Assembly (NCBI RefSeq): GCF_041435055.1
Contig: NZ_CP108002.1
Coordinates: 5,952,001-6,016,000, forward strand
Direction: 5' to 3'
DNA: 64,000 nt
From: Streptomyces sp. NBC_00341
GTDB lineage: Bacteria; Actinomycetota; Actinomycetes; Streptomycetales; Streptomycetaceae
The stretch's first letter is position 1; every line of letters starts with the position of its first letter. The notes below the pieces were generated by a model. That model saw only the letters and a program-made list of their open reading frames with translations, was not told where the DNA came from and ran no database searches. This document shows, in pieces, positions 60,599 to 64,000 of the stretch. A program made the translations under genes and the position numbers.

Positions 60599-61294
60599 GC
60601 GCCCGCCGCCGATCAGCGAGCAGAGCGACACGGCGTGGAACAGGAACAGCCACAGCGCGGCCGGTACGTCCGTCAGCCGGGACAGCTGGTCCGCGTCCGA
60701 GTCCGGCGCACCGCCGTGCCGCCGCTTGGACTGCAGCTCGAACGCCGGACGCACCCCGCCCAGCAGCAGGAACCAGACCGCGCTGTACGCGAACAGCGAC
60801 TGCCAGTCGGGTGAGGCCAGCCACGACATCAGCAGGAAGAGCGAACCGGTGAAGATCACCGTCAGCGCCCCGTACACATTGCGGATCATCACCAGCATCA
60901 CCGCGAGCAGCGCCGTGGCCAGCCAGAGCAGCAGCGTGATCCGGCCGTCGGCCAGCAGCCAGGCGCCGCCGAGCCCGAGCAGCGGCGGGGCGGTGTAGCC
61001 CGCCGCCGCGGTGAGGACCATGCCGATGCCGGTCGGCTTGCCCCGGCTCACCGTCAGCCCGCTGGTGTCGGAGTGCAGCCGGATGCCCGACAGCTGACGC
61101 CCGCTGAGCAGCGCGATCAGTCCGTGACCGCCCTCGTGGGCGATGGTGATCGCGTTGCGGGTCAGCCGCCATATGACGTTCGGCACGACAGCGATGAGCG
61201 CGGCCGTGGCGGTCACCACGACCAGCCACTGATCGGGGGCCGGCTGGGTGCCGAAGACGCGGTCCCAGAGATTGCCGAGATCGGTGCTGTCCAT
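60581..61294 (-). CDS. M50-type membrane metalloprotease-like protein
   Basis: A 237-residue membrane protein. The motif AHEGGHGLIALLSGR (about 53-67) within the second hydrophobic region matches the HExxH zinc site of site-2-protease-like M50 peptidases; the Gly following the Glu is a variation. Three to four further transmembrane helices follow (LLLGLGGAWLL, LLLWLATALLAVMLVMI, LFLLMSWLA). The distal Asp ligand of M50 is not obvious, and a pseudo-protease is possible. The ATG has AAGGAG about 12 bases upstream. Function unknown. Confidence 0.75.
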   Translation of the reverse strand: MDSTDLGNLWDRVFGTQPAPDQWLVVVTATAALIAVVPNVIWRLTRNAITIAHEGGHGLIALLSGRQLSGIRLHSDTSGLTVSRGKPTGIGMVLTAAAGYTAPPLLGLGGAWLLADGRITLLLWLATALLAVMLVMIRNVYGALTVIFTGSLFLLMSWLASPDWQSLFAYSAVWFLLLGGVRPAFELQSKRRHGGAPDSDADQLSRLTDVPAALWLFLFHAVSLCSLIGGGRWLLGL

Positions 61295-61359
61295 GGCGCG
61301 GGCGGCTCCTTGCGGTATTGACGTCCGGTCGGGATGACGGTCGTGGCAGTCTGGCACTT

Positions 61360-62175
61360 ATGTGCGGACGGTATGCAGCGAGTCGGCGGCCCGAGGATCT
61401 GACCGGACTTTTCCATGTGGAGAAGTGGGAACCGGCCGAGACACTGGAGCCCGACTACAACGTGGCGCCGACCAAGGAGGTCTACGCCGTACTGGAGCGT
61501 CCGGTGAAAGACGCGGACGACCAGCGTCCGGTTCGCCAGCTGCGCGCACTGAAATGGGGGCTCGTCCCCTCCTGGGCCAAAACGCCGGAGGGCGGCGCCC
61601 GGATGATCAACGCCCGCGCCGAGACCGTGCACGAGAAGCCGTCCTTCCGCCGCCCCTTCGTCTCGCGCCGCTGCATCCTGCCGGCCGACGGCTATTACGA
61701 GTGGGTGACCGGCAGCGAGGAGCGGCAGCTTGAGGAGAAGGGGCGCAAGAAGCGGCCGCGCAAGCAGCCGTACTTCGTGACCCCCGCCGACGGCTCTGTC
61801 TTCGCGATGGCCGGGCTCTACGAGTTCTGGCGCGACCGCACCCTGCCGGACGACCATCCGCAGGCCTGGTGGGTGACCTGTTCGGTGATCACCACGGAGG
61901 CGGAGACGAGCCCGCTCGCCGTCGCCCCGGCCGAGGGCCCCGCCGCGCTCGCCGACATCCACCCCCGGATGCCGCTGATGCTCACCCCGGACCGCTGGGA
62001 CGACTGGCTGGACCCCTCCCGCACCGACGTGGAGGAGCTGCGGGGCCTGCTCGCGCCCCCGCCCGGCGGCCTGATGCGGGCCTACCCGGTGGCCACCGCC
62101 GTCAGCAACGTCCGCAACAACGGCCCCGAGCTGCTGGACGAACTCGCCGCGCCCGAGGTCGGCACGCTGTTCTGA
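61360..62175 (+). CDS. HMCES/YedK-type abasic-site DNA-protein crosslinking protein
   Basis: A 271-residue SRAP-domain protein. Start MCGRYA places the catalytic cysteine at position 2, which forms a thiazolidine link with abasic sites in single-stranded DNA. Other SRAP landmarks are YNVAPTKEV (about 45), WGLVPSWAK (about 68), INARAETVHEKPSFR (about 86-100), CILPADGYYEW (about 107, with Glu) and HPRMPLML (about 206, with the conserved His). The start is fixed by the need for Cys2. CAGTCT lies seven bases before the ATG, which may signal a leaderless message. Confidence 0.93.
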   Translation: MCGRYAASRRPEDLTGLFHVEKWEPAETLEPDYNVAPTKEVYAVLERPVKDADDQRPVRQLRALKWGLVPSWAKTPEGGARMINARAETVHEKPSFRRPFVSRRCILPADGYYEWVTGSEERQLEEKGRKKRPRKQPYFVTPADGSVFAMAGLYEFWRDRTLPDDHPQAWWVTCSVITTEAETSPLAVAPAEGPAALADIHPRMPLMLTPDRWDDWLDPSRTDVEELRGLLAPPPGGLMRAYPVATAVSNVRNNGPELLDELAAPEVGTLF

Positions 62176-62271
62176 GCCACGCTGCTCCGAGGCACGTCGC
62201 TCCTCGCCACGCTGCTCCGAGCCACGCGCCGGACCCCGGCCCGCGCGCCACGGGTTGGTTGGATAGGGGGC

Positions 62272-62922
62272 GTGAACGCCACCCAGAAGGACCCCCGCAC
62301 GGAGACGGTCGAGACCGGGGCCGGTACCGCCCGGATCAGCTGGCTGCCCGCGAGCGATCCCCGCCTCCTGCTCGCCCTCGGCCACGGGGCCGGCGGCGGC
62401 ATCGAGGCCCGGGACCTGCGGGCGCTGGCCGCCGTACTGCCCGCCCACGGAGTGAGCGTCGCTCTGGTGGAGCAGCCCTGGCGGGTCGCCGGGAAGAAGC
62501 TCGCGCCCGCCCCGAAGACCCTGGACACCGGCTGGCGCGGACTGTGGCCGGTCCTGGCCGCCGCCGGGCTCCCGGTCGTCGCCGGCGGGCGCAGCGCCGG
62601 TGCCCGGGTGGCCTGCCGCACCGCGTCCGGGCTCGGCGCCCGCGCGGTCCTCGCGCTCAGCTTCCCGCTGCATCCCCCGGGCCGGCCGGAGAAGTCCCGC
62701 AAGGACGAGTTGCTGGCCTCCGGCGTGCCCACCCTGGTGGTCCAGGGCGGCAACGATCCGTTCGGCAGGCCCGCCGAATTCCCTCCGGGGGAGTACCGGA
62801 TCGCCGAGGTGCCGCACGGGGACCACGGCTTCGCGGTCCCGAAGCGGTCCGGGGTGACCGAGGATCAGGCGATGGAGATCCTCACTTCCGCGGTGACCGG
62901 ATGGCTGGCCGGAATCGTGTGA
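62272..62922 (+). CDS. Small alpha/beta-hydrolase (KANL3/Tex30-like)
   Basis: A 216-residue protein. The nucleophile motif is AGGRSAGARVACRTA (Ser about 111), preceded by LALGHGAGGGIEARDL and followed by LVVQGGNDPFG (Asp region) and VPHGDHGFAVP (His). This compact hydrolase family is widespread; substrates are unknown. GTG start. It lies just upstream of sigR. Confidence 0.85.
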   Translation: MNATQKDPRTETVETGAGTARISWLPASDPRLLLALGHGAGGGIEARDLRALAAVLPAHGVSVALVEQPWRVAGKKLAPAPKTLDTGWRGLWPVLAAAGLPVVAGGRSAGARVACRTASGLGARAVLALSFPLHPPGRPEKSRKDELLASGVPTLVVQGGNDPFGRPAEFPPGEYRIAEVPHGDHGFAVPKRSGVTEDQAMEILTSAVTGWLAGIV

Positions 62923-62932
62923 CGTACGGCCC

Positions 62933-62959
62933 GGGAATGTTGGGCGGGGGGCCACTGTT
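62933..62959 (+). promoter_or_regulatory. SigR-dependent promoter of sigR (sigRp2-like)
   Basis: GGGAAT (62933-62938), 18 bases, then GTT (62957-62959) match the SigR consensus. The site lies 10 bases after the preceding gene. In S. coelicolor such an autoregulated promoter makes the message for a longer, unstable SigR isoform; the same layout is seen here. Confidence 0.85.
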
Positions 62960-63009
62960 GTGCGGGATGTCGGTACACCAACGTCGTATGTGGAGAGGGA
63001 GTCCGTCGC

Positions 63010-63852
63010 ATGGGTTCGACCATCTGCCCGCGTCGCTCGAACGCCGCTGACCTGGAGTGGACGGTGCTGCACGCGGCCAAGACCACTCCCGAGCGGGCAC
63101 TGAGCGGATCGGATCGACAGCCCGCGCCGGACCAAGGTCGACTATTCTCCGATTCGAGCGGGTCCGGTTTCGGCTCCGCCACAGCGTTGGAGGAGGTGGG
63201 TCCGGTCACTGGGACCGACACAGGGACCGACGACGGCCGCCCGCAGGAGACGACCGCCGAGCGCAACGCGCGCTTCGAGCGCGATGCCCTCGGTTTCCTC
63301 GACCAGATGTACTCGGCCGCGCTGCGCATGACGCGCAACCCCGCTGATGCCGAGGACCTGGTCCAGGAGACGTACGCCAAGGCGTACGGCTCCTTCCACC
63401 AGTTCCGTGAGGGGACCAACCTCAAGGCGTGGATGTACCGCATCCTCACCAACACGTTCATCAACTCGTACCGCAAGAAGCAGCGTGAACCCCAGCGCAG
63501 TGCCGCCGAGGAGATCGAGGACTGGCAGCTGGCCCGTGCCGAGTCGCACATGTCGACCGGTCTGCGCTCAGCCGAGTCCCAGGCCCTCGACCATCTGCCC
63601 GACTCCGATGTGAAGTCCGCGCTGCAGGCGATCCCCGAAGAGTTCCGCATCGCGGTTTATCTTGCCGATGTCGAGGGCTTTGCCTACAAGGAGATCGCGG
63701 ACATCATGGGGACACCCATCGGTACGGTGATGTCCCGACTGCACCGGGGCCGCCGTCAACTGCGCGGCATGCTGGAGGACTACGCCCGTGACCGCGGGCT
63801 CGTGCCGGCGGGCGCCGGTGAGTCGGACGATCGGAAAGGCTCGGGCTCATGA
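63010..63852 (+). CDS. sigR: ECF sigma factor SigR (thiol-oxidative stress), with extended N-terminus
   Basis: A 280-residue frame encoding SigR. Region 2 has [20 protein letters not shown] and [17 protein letters not shown] (about 95-135), and region 4 has [20 protein letters not shown] (about 230-249). The short isoform most likely starts at the GTG at 63196, giving about 218 residues beginning [10 protein letters not shown]. The extra 62 residues correspond to the SigR-prime isoform made from the upstream promoter. SigR directs transcription of thioredoxin, mycothiol and proteolysis genes when RsrA is oxidised. The stop overlaps the rsrA ATG by four bases. Confidence 0.96.
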   Translation: MGSTICPRRSNAADLEWTVLHAAKTTPERALSGSDRQPAPDQGRLFSDSSGSGFGSATALEEVGPVTGTDTGTDDGRPQETTAERNARFERDALGFLDQMYSAALRMTRNPADAEDLVQETYAKAYGSFHQFREGTNLKAWMYRILTNTFINSYRKKQREPQRSAAEEIEDWQLARAESHMSTGLRSAESQALDHLPDSDVKSALQAIPEEFRIAVYLADVEGFAYKEIADIMGTPIGTVMSRLHRGRRQLRGMLEDYARDRGLVPAGAGESDDRKGSGS

Positions 63853-64000
63853 GCTGCGGAGAGCCGCACGAGACGGATTGCTCAGAGGTCCTTGACCACC
63901 TCTATGAGTTCCTCGACCGGGAGATGCCCGACAGCGACTGCACCAAGTTCGAGACGCACTTCGGTGAGTGCTCTCCCTGCCTGGAGAAGTACGGCCTCGA
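63849..64000 (+). CDS. rsrA: Zinc-containing anti-sigma factor RsrA, N-terminal part
   Basis: The first 50 residues of the redox-sensing anti-sigma factor. The ZAS motif HFGECSPC (His37, Cys41, Cys44) plus Cys11 bind zinc, and Cys3 and Cys31 are also present. On disulfide stress zinc is lost and SigR is released. The ATG overlaps the sigR stop (ATGA), giving translational coupling. The gene continues beyond the window. Confidence 0.95.
   Translation, partial: MSCGEPHETDCSEVLDHLYEFLDREMPDSDCTKFETHFGECSPCLEKYGL

Overview
The window is high-GC (roughly 70%) chromosomal DNA of a Streptomyces. Evidence includes dense, mostly bidirectional gene packing, frequent GTG starts, a wblC/whiB7 gene with an AT-hook, a mycothiol-type redox gene (mycoredoxin), the sigR-rsrA thiol-stress pair at the right edge, and a tetR gene carrying a rare TTA codon. 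The gene order (ATL, adnA/adnB, nudC, mycoredoxin, uvrD2, wblC, ABC1 kinase, ThiF-like) matches the actinobacterial block known from the Mycobacterium whiB7-uvrD2-nudC-adnAB neighbourhood. The right end (hisN, rsgA, aroA, M50 protein, HMCES/YedK, sigR, rsrA) is core Streptomyces chromosome.

Layout. 0-5 kb: a partial lipoprotein, a secreted TAP-like peptidase and a large membrane protein with a pseudokinase-like middle, all on the minus strand. 5-23 kb: DNA repair and stress. This holds an alkyltransferase-like protein, the two AdnAB helicase-nuclease subunits (separated here by a pair of minus-strand S-adenosylmethionine methyltransferase paralogues), an M20 peptidase, NudC, a ZTP-riboswitch-controlled folD, a truncated phosphotransferase, mycoredoxin with a SigR-type promoter, UvrD2, and wblC behind a long uORF/terminator leader. 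23-30 kb: ABC1 kinase, E1-like ThiF protein, YgjP-like metallopeptidase, then a TerD-AIM24 / AIM24 / AIM24 operon ending in a strong terminator. 30-39.6 kb: Nudix hydrolase, DUF2342 metalloprotease, NAD-dependent epimerase-like protein, MoaE, a tiny membrane protein, a PDZ-Lon (S16) protease, a PPA1309-family protein and a UPF0182 membrane protein. 39.6-42.4 kb: two identical initiator tRNA genes flank a Sel1/TPR repeat protein and a cluster of tandem repeats. 42.4-49 kb: a nitrate/sulfonate-type ABC transporter, catR-katA, a CBS-domain protein and hisN. 49-57.6 kb: the most plastic part, with a tetR gene split by an IS1182-family element (clear inverted repeats and target duplication), then a complete oligopeptide-type ABC transporter. 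57.6-64 kb: SMR exporter, rsgA, aroA, M50-like protein, HMCES/YedK, a small hydrolase, sigR and the start of rsrA.

How the genes work together. Much of the window is genome maintenance (ATL, AdnAB, UvrD2, HMCES) and redox/antibiotic stress (mycoredoxin, WblC, CatR/KatA, SigR/RsrA). SigR-type promoter sequences (GGGAAT-N18-GTT) sit upstream of both mrx and sigR, linking mycothiol redox repair to the sigma factor at the other end of the window. Several genes have a -10 hexamer 6-7 nt before the start codon, so they are probably leaderless.

I saw no CRISPR array, no phage or conjugative element, no biosynthetic gene cluster and no rRNA. The most notable signals are RNA-level controls (wblC attenuator, ZTP riboswitch), the interrupted adnA/adnB pair, the TerD/AIM24 operon and the IS-split regulator.
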